64,000 bases of DNA from Pseudomonas fluorescens (GCF_902497785.1 NZ_CABVHK010000014.1:62001-126000), one strand, 5' to 3'. Shown: positions 34,101 through 43,445, counted from the first letter of the stretch. The notes: a model not told the origin generated them from the letters alone. Numbers and translations are program-made.

Positions 34101-34193
34101 CTGTGGGAGCGAGCTTGCTCGCGATGAGGGCGTGTCAGGCAACATCATTGTTGTCTGACCCATCGTCATCGCGAGCAAGCTCGCTCCCACAGG
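34101..34193. repeat. REPIN, class A
   Basis: CTGTGGGAGCGAGCTTGCTC and inverse ending CTCGCTCCCACAGG, between the PaaI-type gene and gshA. Confidence 0.9.
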
Positions 34194-34233
34194 TTTCGTA
34201 GCGCCGAAATTAACTCAAATCGATGACGGCTAG

Positions 34234-34617
34234 CTACAGGACAGCGAACGTGCCTTGTGCTTTTGCGACGAGTTTATCGCCCTGCATCACGTCGGCCTCG
34301 ACCACCAGCGTGCGACGGCCCGGGTGAATCACCCGCGCCGTGCACATCACTTCGCCGTCAGACACAGCGCGGATGTAGTTGATCTTGCACTCGATGGTCA
34401 CGCTCTGCTGGTCAAAGCCGTGGGCGCTGGAACACGCCAGCCCCATGGCAATGTCCACCAGACTGAACAGCGCCCCGCCGTGCAGTTTGCCCCCGCGATT
34501 GCGCAGCGCTGGCTCAAGCGCCAGGGCGACTTGCGCCACCCCGGTGTTCAGGCTGTGCAAACGACAGCCCAGCAACTTGAAAAATGCGCTTTCGGTGACC
34601 CCGGCAGGGAGCTCCAT
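34234..34617 (-). CDS. PaaI-family hotdog thioesterase
   Basis: 127 residues, a single hotdog domain. The family motif HGGALFSLVDIAMG contains the conserved HGG and catalytic Asp; INYIRAVSDGEVMCTARVIHPGRRTLVVEADVM forms the beta-sheet. It hydrolyses acyl-CoA thioesters; phenylacetyl-CoA derivatives are the substrate of PaaI, but no paa genes are near and the real substrate is unknown. The ATG overlaps the tex stop by one base, so it is translationally coupled to tex. Confidence 0.85.
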   Translation of the reverse strand: MELPAGVTESAFFKLLGCRLHSLNTGVAQVALALEPALRNRGGKLHGGALFSLVDIAMGLACSSAHGFDQQSVTIECKINYIRAVSDGEVMCTARVIHPGRRTLVVEADVMQGDKLVAKAQGTFAVL

Positions 34618-36941
34618 CAGCGTTTCTTCAACTGCTTGGCGTTGGCGAACAACGAAGCCATGGCGTTGTTGGCCGGGGCTGGCGCCGTGGTTTCCTTGCG
34701 CGGTGCGTTGTTCTGGGACTGGCGCGGTGCCGAACCCGGACGCGCGCCACGGGCACCGTCGATTTTCTCGCCCGGGGTGTCGCTCATGCGCATCGACAGG
34801 CCCACGCGTTTACGCGGGATGTCGACTTCCATGACCTTCACTTTCACCACGTCACCGGCCTTCACCGCTTCACGCGGATCTTTGATGAACTTCTCCGAAA
34901 GCGCAGAGATGTGCACCAAACCGTCCTGATGCACGCCGATGTCAACGAACGCGCCGAAGTTGGTCACGTTGGTCACCACGCCTTCGAGGATCATCCCCAG
35001 CTCCAGGTCCTTGAGGTCTTCGACGCCTTCCTGGAACTCGGCAGTCTTGAACTCGGGACGTGGGTCGCGGCCAGGTTTTTCCAGCTCTTGCAGAATGTCA
35101 GTGACCGTCGGCAGACCGAAGGTTTCGTCGGTGTACTTCTTCGGATCGAGACGCTTGAGAAAACTCGCGTCGCCGATCAGCGAACGGATGTCGCGATCAG
35201 TTTCAGCGGCAATGCGCTGCACCAGCGGATAGGCTTCCGGGTGAACCGCGGACGAATCCAGCGGGTTATCGCCGTTCATGACGCGCAGGAAACCGGCGGC
35301 CTGTTCGAAGGTTTTTTCGCCCAGACGAGCGACTTTTTTCAACGCCACACGGGTTTTGAATGCGCCGTGCTCGTCACGGTGGCTGACGATGTTCTGCGCC
35401 AGAGTCGCGTTGAGGCCGGAGATACGGGCCAGTAGCGCCACGGACGCCGTATTCACGTCCACACCCACGGCGTTTACGCAGTCCTCGACCACCGCGTCCA
35501 GACCGCGCGCCAATTTCAGCTGCGACACGTCGTGCTGGTACTGGCCGACACCGATGGATTTCGGATCGATTTTCACCAACTCGGCCAGCGGATCCTGCAA
35601 GCGACGGGCAATCGACACCGCGCCACGGATCGACACGTCGAGGTCCGGGAATTCTTTCGAGGCCAGTTCCGACGCCGAGTAAACCGATGCGCCAGCCTCG
35701 GAGACCATGACCTTGGTCATCTTCATGGCTGGGTATTTTTTGATCAATTCAGCGGCGAGCTTGTCGGTTTCACGGCTGGCGGTGCCGTTGCCGATGGCGA
35801 TCAGGTCCACCGAATGCTTGGCGCACAGGGCCGCGAGTACTGCGAGGGTCTGGTCCCACTTGTTGTGCGGCACGTGCGGGTAAACGGTAGCGTGATCCAG
35901 CAGCTTGCCGGTGGCGTCGACCACGGCGACCTTGCAGCCAGTGCGCAGGCCCGGGTCGAGGCCCAATGTGGCGCGCGGGCCGGCCGGAGCCGACAGCAGC
36001 AAGTCGTGCAGGTTGTGCGCGAACACGTTGATCGCTTCGGCTTCCGCGCCATCGCGCAGCTCGCCGAGCAGGTCGGTTTCCAGATGGGTGTAGAGCTTGA
36101 CCTTCCAGGTCCAGCGCACCACTTCGCCCAGCCATTTGTCGGCGGCGCGGTTCTGGTTCTGGATGCCGAATTGCTGGCCGATCATGCCTTCGCACGGGTG
36201 CATGGCGCCCGGCAGCTCGTCGCCGACTTTCAGTGCGCAGCTGAGGATGCCTTCGTTGCGGCCACGGAAAATCGCCAGTGCGCGGTGCGACGGCATGCTT
36301 TTGAGGGGTTCATCGTGTTCGAAATAGTCGCGGAACTTGGCGCCTTCCTCTTCCTTGCCGGCGATGACGCGGGCACTGAGGGTGGCTTCCTGTTTCAGGT
36401 AGCTGCGCAGCTTATCCAACAGGCCGGCGTCTTCGGCGAAGCGCTCCATGAGGATGTATTTGGCGCCTTCGAGGGCGGCCTTCACATCCGCCACGCCTTT
36501 TTCGGCGTTGATGAAACGGGCGGCTTCGGCGTCCGGCGTCAGGCTCGGGTCGTTGAACAGGCTGTCGGCCAGCTCGCCGAGGCCGGCTTCCAGGGCGATC
36601 TGGCCCTTGGTGCGGCGCTTCTGCTTGTACGGCAGGTACAAGTCTTCGAGGCGGGTCTTGGTGTCGGCGAGCTTGATGTCGCGTTCCAGTTGCGGGGTCA
36701 GCTTGCCTTGCTCCTGGATGCTGGCGAGGATGCTGACGCGCCGTTCGTCGAGTTCTCGCAGGTAGCGCAGGCGCTCTTCCAGATGACGCAACTGGATGTC
36801 ATCGAGGCTGCCGGTCACTTCTTTCCGGTAACGGGCGATGAAGGGAACGGTAGAGCCTTCATCGAGTAGCGCGACGGCCGCTTCGACCTGTTGTGGGCGT
36901 ACGCCGAGTTCCTCGGCGATGCGGCTGTTGATGCTGTCCAT
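34617..36941 (-). CDS. tex: Tex transcription accessory protein
   Basis: 774 residues from the ATG at 36939-36941 (AGGTGG 4 bases upstream). Domains in order: N-terminal helical domain (ARYRKEVTGSLDD), YqgF/RNase H-like domain with GLDPGLRTGCKVAVVD, helix-hairpin-helix region (NTASVALLARISGLNATLAQNIV), and an S1 RNA-binding domain (~650-720, LGMILEGVVTNVTNFGAFVDIGVHQDGLVHIS). The tail is Arg/Pro/Ala-rich and flexible. It binds nucleic acid and modulates transcription; it is conserved in nearly all bacteria. First gene of the tex-thioesterase pair, divergent from ompR. Confidence 0.95.
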   Translation of the reverse strand: MDSINSRIAEELGVRPQQVEAAVALLDEGSTVPFIARYRKEVTGSLDDIQLRHLEERLRYLRELDERRVSILASIQEQGKLTPQLERDIKLADTKTRLEDLYLPYKQKRRTKGQIALEAGLGELADSLFNDPSLTPDAEAARFINAEKGVADVKAALEGAKYILMERFAEDAGLLDKLRSYLKQEATLSARVIAGKEEEGAKFRDYFEHDEPLKSMPSHRALAIFRGRNEGILSCALKVGDELPGAMHPCEGMIGQQFGIQNQNRAADKWLGEVVRWTWKVKLYTHLETDLLGELRDGAEAEAINVFAHNLHDLLLSAPAGPRATLGLDPGLRTGCKVAVVDATGKLLDHATVYPHVPHNKWDQTLAVLAALCAKHSVDLIAIGNGTASRETDKLAAELIKKYPAMKMTKVMVSEAGASVYSASELASKEFPDLDVSIRGAVSIARRLQDPLAELVKIDPKSIGVGQYQHDVSQLKLARGLDAVVEDCVNAVGVDVNTASVALLARISGLNATLAQNIVSHRDEHGAFKTRVALKKVARLGEKTFEQAAGFLRVMNGDNPLDSSAVHPEAYPLVQRIAAETDRDIRSLIGDASFLKRLDPKKYTDETFGLPTVTDILQELEKPGRDPRPEFKTAEFQEGVEDLKDLELGMILEGVVTNVTNFGAFVDIGVHQDGLVHISALSEKFIKDPREAVKAGDVVKVKVMEVDIPRKRVGLSMRMSDTPGEKIDGARGARPGSAPRQSQNNAPRKETTAPAPANNAMASLFANAKQLKKR

Positions 36942-37301
36942 AAAACCACCTGACAAATTGTGAAAGCAGGCTCGCGGGCACAGGGATAAAGGCTCGGCGA
37001 GTCTGGTTGAGCGGCCTGGCCAGCGCCGCTACCTGGATCAACAGGCATCCCGTTGACCCGTGAAATCGAACAATTACTGCCGCGGCGTCGAAAATAAAAA
37101 GCCGCGACCAGGGATACGATCAGACGTTGCCTGACACAAAAGGCCGCGCATTATAACCAGCGTTGTGTCATTCGGGGGCATCGCAGGCTGTAGGCACAAT
37201 GCCCGGAATCCTGGCGGTGAAGGAAAAATCTGCTAACAATGCACACGGTGCGTATAACGACAGCTACGCCATAATGCGCGCCGAGATCAAAGGAGCATCC
37301 A
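36942..37301. other. Divergent promoter region tex/ompR
   Basis: 360 bases without a gene. It must hold both promoters. I see no REP unit, terminator or clear dyad; an A-rich stretch occurs at about 37090-37100 and AAAGGAG for ompR at 37289-37295. Confidence 0.6.
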
Positions 37302-38042
37302 ATGAGCAGCACTGCAAACATTGCTGAAGGCGAAAAAATTCTTATTGTTGACGACGACCCGGGGCTCAGCAGCCTGCTGGAACGCTTTTTCGTCAGCAAG
37401 GGCTACCGCGCTCGCGCCGTGCCGAACACTGAACAAATGGACCGCCTGCTGGCGCGTGAAGTGTTCAACCTGGTCGTCCTCGACCTGATGCTGCCCGGCG
37501 AAGACGGTTTGACCGCCTGCCGCCGTCTGCGTAGCGCGAACAATCAGATCCCGATCATCATGCTCACCGCCAAGGGCGACGAGCTGAGCCGCATCAAGGG
37601 CCTGGAACTGGGCGCCGATGATTACCTGGCCAAGCCGTTCAACCCGGACGAGCTGATGGCTCGCGTGAAGGCGGTCTTGCGTCGTCAGTTGGCGCCGGTG
37701 CCGGGCGCGCCGGGCAGCGAAGACGAAAGCGTGACGTTCGGCGACTACGAACTGTCGCTGGCGACTCGCGAACTGAAACGCGGTGACGAAGTTCACATGC
37801 TCACCACAGGCGAGTTCGCGGTGCTCAAGGCGTTGGTGATGAACGCGCGTCAACCGCTGACTCGCGACAAGCTGATGAACCTGGCCCGTGGTCGCGAATG
37901 GGATGCCCTGGAGCGTTCCATCGACGTACAAATCTCCCGTCTGCGCCGGATGATCGAACCTGATCCGTCCAAACCGCGTTATATCCAGACTGTCTGGGGC
38001 GTGGGCTATGTGTTCGTTCCGGATGGCGCCGCCACCAAGTGA
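37302..38042 (+). CDS. ompR: Osmolarity response regulator OmpR
   Basis: 246 residues. Receiver domain with acidic pocket DDD (17-19), phosphoacceptor D61 (VVLDLMLPGEDG), T and K in MLTAKGDE / AKPF; then a winged-helix DNA-binding domain ending DVQISRLRRMIEPDPSKPRYIQTVWGVGYVF. It controls membrane and osmotic genes with EnvZ. AAAGGAGC is 7 bases before the ATG. The kinase gene follows after a 103-base gap that contains a degenerate REP pair. Confidence 0.95.
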   Translation: MSSTANIAEGEKILIVDDDPGLSSLLERFFVSKGYRARAVPNTEQMDRLLAREVFNLVVLDLMLPGEDGLTACRRLRSANNQIPIIMLTAKGDELSRIKGLELGADDYLAKPFNPDELMARVKAVLRRQLAPVPGAPGSEDESVTFGDYELSLATRELKRGDEVHMLTTGEFAVLKALVMNARQPLTRDKLMNLARGREWDALERSIDVQISRLRRMIEPDPSKPRYIQTVWGVGYVFVPDGAATK

Positions 38043-38051
38043 TCGGCGATT

Positions 38052-38127
38052 TGTAGGAGCGGGTCGCGCGGACGTAGTTGTCCGCAGACTCGCGATCCGC
38101 AATGTGCGAGCATCGCTCGCTCCTGCA
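38052..38127. repeat. Degenerate REP pair between ompR and envZ
   Basis: Outer ends GTAGGAGCGGGTCGCG and CGCTCGCTCCTGCA are recognisable class A ends, but inner parts have diverged. It separates two genes that are normally tightly coupled. Confidence 0.6.
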
Positions 38128-38145
38128 AGTGTGTAGCGGTTATTC

Positions 38146-39459
38146 ATGAAAACCCCCGTGTGGTTCCCCCAGAGTTTTTTCTCCCGCACCTTGTGGCTGG
38201 TGCTGATCGTCGTCCTGTTTTCCAAGGCGCTGACCCTGGTTTATCTGCTGATGAACGAAGACGTGCTGGTGGATCGCCAATACAGCCACGGCGTCGCCCT
38301 GACGCTGCGCGCCTATTGGGCCGCGGATGAAAATAATCGCGACAAGATTGCCGAAGCGGCGACCTTGATCCGGGTGGTAGGCACCGGTGTGCCCGAAGGC
38401 GAGCAACACTGGCCTTACAGCGAGATTTATCAGCGGCAGATGCAGGCCGAACTCGGAGCCGACACGGAAGTGCGCCTGCGCATGCATTCGCCACCGGCGT
38501 TGTGGGTCCGGGCACCAAGCCTGGGCGATGGCTGGCTGAAGGTGCCGCTGTACCCGCATCCGTTGCGCGGCCAGAAAATCTGGAACGTGTTGGGCTGGTT
38601 CCTCGCCATCGGCCTGTTGTCCACGGCCTCGGCGTGGATCTTTGTCAGTCAGCTCAACCAACCCTTGAAGCGTCTGGTCTACGCCGCACGGCAACTCGGC
38701 CAGGGTCGCAGCGTGCGCCTGCCGATCAGCGACACACCCAGCGAAATGACTGAGGTGTATCGCGCCTTCAACCAGATGGCTGAAGACGTCGAACAGGCCG
38801 GTCGCGAGCGCGAATTGATGCTGGCCGGGGTGTCCCATGACTTGCGTACACCTCTGACGCGATTACGCTTGTCCCTGGAATTGATGGGCGACCACAGCGA
38901 CCTGACGGACGACATGGTGCGCGACATCGAGGATATGGACGCGATTCTCGACCAGTTCCTGGCGTTCATTCGCGATGGCCGCGACGAGTCGGTGGAAGAG
39001 GTTGACCTGACCGATCTGGTTCGCGAAGTCGCCGCGCCGTATAACCAGAATGAAGAGAAAGTGCGCCTGCGCCTGGAGCCTATTCAGCCGTTTCCGTTGC
39101 GACGGGTGTCAATGAAACGGTTGCTGAACAACCTGATCGGCAACGCGCTGCATCATGCTGGCAGCGGGGTTGAAGTGGCGGCCCATGTCTCCGGGGATGT
39201 GAATGCACCTTACGTGGTGTTGAGCGTCATGGACCGTGGGGCGGGGATTGATCCATCGGAGCTGGAAGCAATCTTCAATCCATTTACCCGGGGTGATCGT
39301 GCTCGCGGTGGCAAGGGAACCGGGTTGGGCCTGGCGATTGTGAAGCGGATTGCTTCGATGCATGGCGGCAATGTTGAGCTGCGCAACCGGGAGGGTGGCG
39401 GGCTCGAAGCACGGGTGCGGTTGCCGTTGGGGTTGATGCTGCCTCGGGATGCGGTTTAA
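38146..39459 (+). CDS. envZ: Osmosensor histidine kinase EnvZ
   Basis: 437 residues: membrane helix 1 (~12-35), periplasmic domain (~36-145), helix 2 (~147-168), HAMP (~169-222), then H-box with H231 (VSHDLRTPLTR), N-box NNLIGNALHH, G1 DRGAGID, and G2 GGKGTGLGLAIVKR. It phosphorylates and dephosphorylates OmpR in response to osmotic signals. The RBS is weak (no clear AGG before the ATG), so expression may depend on the upstream gene. Confidence 0.94.
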   Translation: MKTPVWFPQSFFSRTLWLVLIVVLFSKALTLVYLLMNEDVLVDRQYSHGVALTLRAYWAADENNRDKIAEAATLIRVVGTGVPEGEQHWPYSEIYQRQMQAELGADTEVRLRMHSPPALWVRAPSLGDGWLKVPLYPHPLRGQKIWNVLGWFLAIGLLSTASAWIFVSQLNQPLKRLVYAARQLGQGRSVRLPISDTPSEMTEVYRAFNQMAEDVEQAGRERELMLAGVSHDLRTPLTRLRLSLELMGDHSDLTDDMVRDIEDMDAILDQFLAFIRDGRDESVEEVDLTDLVREVAAPYNQNEEKVRLRLEPIQPFPLRRVSMKRLLNNLIGNALHHAGSGVEVAAHVSGDVNAPYVVLSVMDRGAGIDPSELEAIFNPFTRGDRARGGKGTGLGLAIVKRIASMHGGNVELRNREGGGLEARVRLPLGLMLPRDAV

Positions 39460-39488
39460 AGACTGACATCCTCCGCAAGGCTGATGGC

Positions 39489-39561
39489 CCCTTCGCGAGC
39501 AGGCTCGCTCCCACATTGGAATGCGTTCACCTTGTGGGAGCGAGCCTGCTCGCGAAGGCGG
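39489..39561. repeat. REPIN, class A (GAGCCTGCTC variant)
   Basis: CCCTTCGCGAGCAGGCTCGC and inverse, between convergent envZ and rimK. Confidence 0.9.
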
Positions 39562-39586
39562 CATCCCTGCCGCCGCCTGCATCAGA

Positions 39587-40492
39587 TCAGCCCTTGCCTT
39601 TGGTCCGCGTCATATTCGGCCCACCATTCTTCTCCAGATGCTCAATGATGATCCCGGCCACATTCTTCCCGGTGGTGGTTTCAATGCCTTCCAGCCCCGG
39701 CGACGAATTCACTTCCATCACCAACGGCCCGTGATTGGAACGCAGGATATCCACACCGGCCACCGCCAAGCCCATCACCTTCGCCGCGCGCAATGCGGTC
39801 ATGCGTTCCTCCGGCGTGATCTTGATCAGACTGGCGCTGCCACCCCGATGCAGGTTGGAGCGAAACTCCCCGGGTTTGGCCTGACGCTTCATCGCCGCAA
39901 TCACCTTGTCGCCGACCACGAAGCAGCGGATGTCCGCACCGCCGGCTTCCTTGATGTACTCCTGAACCATAATGTTTTGCTTGAGGCCCATGAACGCCTC
40001 GATCACCGACTCCGCCGCCGTCGCGGTTTCACACAGCACCACACCGATGCCCTGGGTGCCTTCCAGCACCTTGATCACCAGCGGTGCGCCGTTGACCATG
40101 GCGATCAAGTCGGGAATGTCGTCCGGCGAATGCGCAAAGCCGGTGACCGGCAAGCCGATGCCGCGGCGCGAGAGCAATTGCAGCGAGCGCAGTTTGTCCC
40201 GCGAGCGGGCAATCGCCACCGATTCGTTGAGCGGGAACACGCCCATCATTTCAAACTGACGCAACACCGCGCAGCCATAGAACGTCACCGACGCACCGAT
40301 CCGCGGGATCACCGCGTCGAAACCTTCCAGCGGCTTGCCGCGGTAGTGGATCTGCGGCTTGTGGCTGGCAATGTTCATGTAGGCGCGCAGGGTGTCGATC
40401 ACCACCATTTCATGGCCACGCTCGGTTCCGGCTTCGACCAGACGACGAGTGGAATACAGACGCGGGTTCCGCGACAGCACAGCGATCTTCAT
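39587..40492 (-). CDS. rimK: Ribosomal protein S6 glutamate ligase
   Basis: 301 residues, ATP-grasp ligase. It opens with MKIAVLSRNPRLYSTRRLVEAG. Nucleotide and metal sites lie in PLVIKVLEGTQGIGVVL, IMVQEYIKEAGGADIRCFVVGDKVIAAMKR, and GPLVMEVNSSPGLEGIE. It adds glutamate to the C terminus of S6, altering ribosome function. In P. fluorescens, rimK sits in rimABK, whose products tie S6 modification to cyclic-di-GMP and adaptation; the same gene order is seen here. Its ATG overlaps the rimB stop (ATGA, 40489-40492). Confidence 0.94.
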   Translation of the reverse strand: MKIAVLSRNPRLYSTRRLVEAGTERGHEMVVIDTLRAYMNIASHKPQIHYRGKPLEGFDAVIPRIGASVTFYGCAVLRQFEMMGVFPLNESVAIARSRDKLRSLQLLSRRGIGLPVTGFAHSPDDIPDLIAMVNGAPLVIKVLEGTQGIGVVLCETATAAESVIEAFMGLKQNIMVQEYIKEAGGADIRCFVVGDKVIAAMKRQAKPGEFRSNLHRGGSASLIKITPEERMTALRAAKVMGLAVAGVDILRSNHGPLVMEVNSSPGLEGIETTTGKNVAGIIIEHLEKNGGPNMTRTKGKG

Positions 40493-40968
40493 GCAACACC
40501 TGTGGAAGAGGTAGATACCGGGAACACCGGCTTGTCTTGTACATATTTGATGCCTGGATTGACCACCAATTGGCCGTCGATCAGGGCTTTGGAACCGAGT
40601 AACAGGCGATAGCGCATGGACTTGCGGCAGGCGAGGGTGAACTCGACCGGCCAGACCCGATCACCGAGGGCCAGAGTGGTGCTGACCACGTAACGCTTCT
40701 GCGCATGGCCGTTGGAGCTTTTAATGGTCTTCATCGTTACCAGTGGCGCTTCGCAGCGTCGGTGCCGCAGTTGCACCACCGTTCCCAGGTGCGCCGTGAA
40801 GCGAACCCAGCGTTCACCGTCCCGCTCGAACGGTTCGATGTCGGTGGCGTGCAAGCTGGAGGTGCTGGCGCCGGTGTCGATCTTTGCCCGCAGGCCCGCG
40901 ACTCCCAAACCAGGAAGCGCCACCCACTCGCGCAGACCGACAACGGTCAAATGGTCAAATGTCTTCAA
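40489..40968 (-). CDS. rimB: RimB, retropepsin-like ATP-dependent zinc protease family
   Basis: 159 residues, a single aspartic-protease-like fold: D31-T-G-A-S (AKIDTGASTSSLHA) is the retropepsin active-site motif, and LLGSKALIDGQLVVNPG is the second loop, so a homodimer would form the full site. This matches RimB of the P. fluorescens rimABK operon, described as processing or modulating RimK. The zinc-protease family name is historical. Sixteen bases separate it from rimA and it overlaps rimK by four. Confidence 0.88.
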   Translation of the reverse strand: MKTFDHLTVVGLREWVALPGLGVAGLRAKIDTGASTSSLHATDIEPFERDGERWVRFTAHLGTVVQLRHRRCEAPLVTMKTIKSSNGHAQKRYVVSTTLALGDRVWPVEFTLACRKSMRYRLLLGSKALIDGQLVVNPGIKYVQDKPVFPVSTSSTGVA

Positions 40969-40984
40969 TAGGAAAAACCGGCGA

Positions 40985-41764
40985 TTATCGCGTCCAGGCG
41001 TCAGGTGATACCTGAGCCAGCGCTTTGAATTCAGGCTTGGCGAACCAGTAACCCTGCATCAGAAAAATTCCACAGTCCGCCAGGAAATCCCGTTCTCCAG
41101 CGCTTTCAATGCCTTCGGCGATGACTGTAACGTCCAACTCCGCACAGATTGTGACAATCCCCCGAACGATAGCCTGACGAACACGGTCGCGGTCGACATC
41201 GCGGATCAGTGCCATGTCGAGTTTGATCAGATCCGGTTGGAAATCAGCCAGCAGATTGAGCCCCGAGTAGCCCGCGCCGAAATCATCGATGGCGGTCTTG
41301 AAGCCGAATTCGCGGTATTCACGCAGAATATTAGTCAAATGGCGATAGTTATCTACGTGCTCGCTTTCGAGGGTTTCAAAAATCAGTCGTTCAATAGGAA
41401 AGTTGTGTTTTTTTGCCGCCTCAAGGGTGCTGCGGATACATAGCTCAGGGCGGTAGACAGCGTTGGGCATGAAGTTGATGGATAAGTGTGTCTGCATGTT
41501 TAGTTTTGCCGCGCCTTCGATAGCGCGGGTCCGGCAAAGCTGGTCGAAGCGGTAGCGATTCTCGTCAGTGACCTGGTCGAGCACCGACAACGCGCCCTCT
41601 CCGGCCACACCGCGTACCAGCGCTTCATGGGCAAAAATCGACTGATTGCGCAGGTCGACGATCGGTTGGTACGCAAAAGAAAAATCGAAACCCAGCGGCT
41701 CGCTTTGCTGACAGCCCTTGCAGCCGGTCTGCGACGAGGTCAATGAAGACGGAAATATAGTCAC
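40985..41764 (-). CDS. rimA: RimA, EAL-domain cyclic-di-GMP phosphodiesterase
   Basis: 259 residues from GTG at 41762-41764 (GGAG 8 bases upstream); an earlier GTG lacks such an RBS. Almost all of it is an EAL domain with catalytic elements intact: EALVRG (EAL at 47-49), SINFMPNA, IFETLESEH, DDFGAGYSG, KLDMALIR, AEGIES and LMQGYWFAKP. A short Cys-containing N terminus (GCKGCQQ) precedes the domain; no sensor or membrane segment. It should hydrolyse c-di-GMP and, by position, is RimA of rimABK, linking second-messenger levels to RimK activity. Divergent from hslR. Confidence 0.88.
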   Translation of the reverse strand: MTIFPSSLTSSQTGCKGCQQSEPLGFDFSFAYQPIVDLRNQSIFAHEALVRGVAGEGALSVLDQVTDENRYRFDQLCRTRAIEGAAKLNMQTHLSINFMPNAVYRPELCIRSTLEAAKKHNFPIERLIFETLESEHVDNYRHLTNILREYREFGFKTAIDDFGAGYSGLNLLADFQPDLIKLDMALIRDVDRDRVRQAIVRGIVTICAELDVTVIAEGIESAGERDFLADCGIFLMQGYWFAKPEFKALAQVSPDAWTR

Positions 41765-41880
41765 TCGATCACTCCACGCCGGTGAGTCGGCCAGAATCAC
41801 AGTCTATCTGGAGGGCCGCGTTCTTGCGCCCGACAGAAACGGTAGTACAGTTCCGACTATTGGCCGAAAGAGGAATTCAT

Positions 41881-42288
41881 ATGGCACAAAAACAGGAAGA
41901 GGACGACAAGGTCCGTCTCGATAAGTGGTTGTGGGCCGCGCGTTTTTATAAAACACGTGCTTTGGCCAAGGCGGCGATAGAAAGCGGCAAGGTGCATTGC
42001 CGGGGCGAACGCTGCAAACCGGGCAAGGAACCGCGGATCGGCGACGAGTTCCAGATTCGCATGGGGTTCGAAGAACGCACGGTGGTGGTACAGGCGCTTT
42101 CTATCGTGCGCCGTGGCGCGCCGGAAGCGCAGACGTTGTATGCCGAAACCGACGCCAGCATCGCCAAGCGCGAAGCGGCCGCGGCCATGCGCAAGGCCGG
42201 CGCGTTGGGCATGAGCACCGACGGCAAACCGAGCAAGAAGCAGCGGCGGGACTTGTTCAAGTTTCGTGGCAGCAGTAACGACGAGTAG
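41881..42288 (+). CDS. hslR: Ribosome-associated heat shock protein Hsp15
   Basis: 135 residues from the ATG at 41881 (GAGG 8 bases upstream). S4 RNA-binding domain over ~10-70 (VRLDKWLWAARFYKTRALAKAAIESGKVHCRGERCKPG), then a basic tail rich in Lys/Arg. Hsp15 binds stalled 50S subunits carrying nascent chains and recycles them after heat stress. A REPIN lies between it and hslO, although the two are functionally paired. Confidence 0.92.
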   Translation: MAQKQEEDDKVRLDKWLWAARFYKTRALAKAAIESGKVHCRGERCKPGKEPRIGDEFQIRMGFEERTVVVQALSIVRRGAPEAQTLYAETDASIAKREAAAAMRKAGALGMSTDGKPSKKQRRDLFKFRGSSNDE

Positions 42289-42293
42289 GGCAA

Positions 42294-42366
42294 GAGATCG
42301 CAGCCTTCGGCAGCTCCTACAGAGGCACGCGCACCCCGTAGGAGCTGCCGAAGGCTGCGATCTTTT
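42294..42366. repeat. REPIN, class B
   Basis: AGATCGCAGCCTTCGGCAGCTCCTAC and inverse, compact spacer, between hslR and hslO. Confidence 0.9.
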
Positions 42367-42542
42367 ATGATGACTGCGTCAGCGAACCGGAATGTTGCCC
42401 ACCACACTCATCCCTTGCTTGGAACAAACCCCGATTGTTCATAAAATGCCCACCATGGCTGAACGGGGCACACCAAAAGGGTGCCGCAGGGGCGTAATTT
42501 TCGTTTTTATTATTTTGTCATTTACTTCAGATACCCAGACCT

Positions 42543-43445
42543 ATGACCGAGCTACCGGATACCGACTACACCCAACGCTTCATCTTTGATGACAGCGACA
42601 CCCGCGGCGAGCTGGTTTCGTTGGAGCGCAGCTACGCCGAAGTCCTCGCCAAGCACACTTATCCCGAGCCGGTCGCGCAGTTGCTCGGTGAGCTGATGGC
42701 AGCGGCGTCGTTGCTGGTCGGCACGTTGAAGTTCGATGGTTTGCTGATTCTTCAGGCGCGATCCGAAGGCCCGATCCCGTTGCTGATGATCGAATGCTCG
42801 AGCGAACGTGAAATCCGCGGGCTGGCCCGGTACGAGGCCGACCAGATTGCTCCCGACGCAACCCTTGCCGATCTGATGCCGAACGGAGTGTTGGCGCTGA
42901 CGGTCGATCCGACCGTTGGCCAGCGTTATCAAGGCATTGTCGACCTCGACGGCGAAACCCTGTCGGAGTGCTTCACCAACTATTTCGTCATGTCGCAACA
43001 AGTCGGCACGCGGTTCTGGCTGTACGCCGATGGCCGTCGTTCTCGCGGCCTGTTGCTGCAGCAGTTGCCGGCCGACCGTCTGAAAGACGAGGAAGAACGC
43101 GCCGCCAGCTGGCAGCACATCACTGCGCTGGGCAGCACCCTGACCGCCGATGAATTGCTCAGCCTGGACAACGAAACCGTGTTGCATCGCCTCTACCACG
43201 AAGAGCAGGTCCGGCTGTTCGATGTGCAGAAGCTACGCTTCCGTTGCAGTTGCTCGCGCGAACGTTCTGCCAATGCGCTGGTCAGTTTGGGTCTGGAAGA
43301 TGCGCAGGACCTGGTCGTCGAACATGGCGGCAACATCGAGATCGACTGTCAGTTCTGCAATGAACGTTACCTGTTCGACGCTGCCGATATCGCCCAATTA
43401 TTCGCCGGAGCGGGCGTCGACACACCGTCAGATACCCGGCACTAA
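42543..43445 (+). CDS. hslO: Redox-activated chaperone Hsp33
   Basis: 300 residues. N-terminal substrate-binding domain, middle linker, and C-terminal zinc switch with C235-x-C237 and C269-x-x-C272 (FRCSCSRE, IDCQFCNERY). Zinc release and disulfide formation under oxidative and heat stress activate it as a holdase. Downstream of hslR and upstream of pckA as in other pseudomonads. Confidence 0.94.
   Translation: MTELPDTDYTQRFIFDDSDTRGELVSLERSYAEVLAKHTYPEPVAQLLGELMAAASLLVGTLKFDGLLILQARSEGPIPLLMIECSSEREIRGLARYEADQIAPDATLADLMPNGVLALTVDPTVGQRYQGIVDLDGETLSECFTNYFVMSQQVGTRFWLYADGRRSRGLLLQQLPADRLKDEEERAASWQHITALGSTLTADELLSLDNETVLHRLYHEEQVRLFDVQKLRFRCSCSRERSANALVSLGLEDAQDLVVEHGGNIEIDCQFCNERYLFDAADIAQLFAGAGVDTPSDTRH

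Noticed and set aside
35532..36869. A 445-codon plus-strand frame opposite tex
   Set aside because: No family motif and unusual Val/Gly/Gln-rich composition; tex on the other strand is unambiguous.
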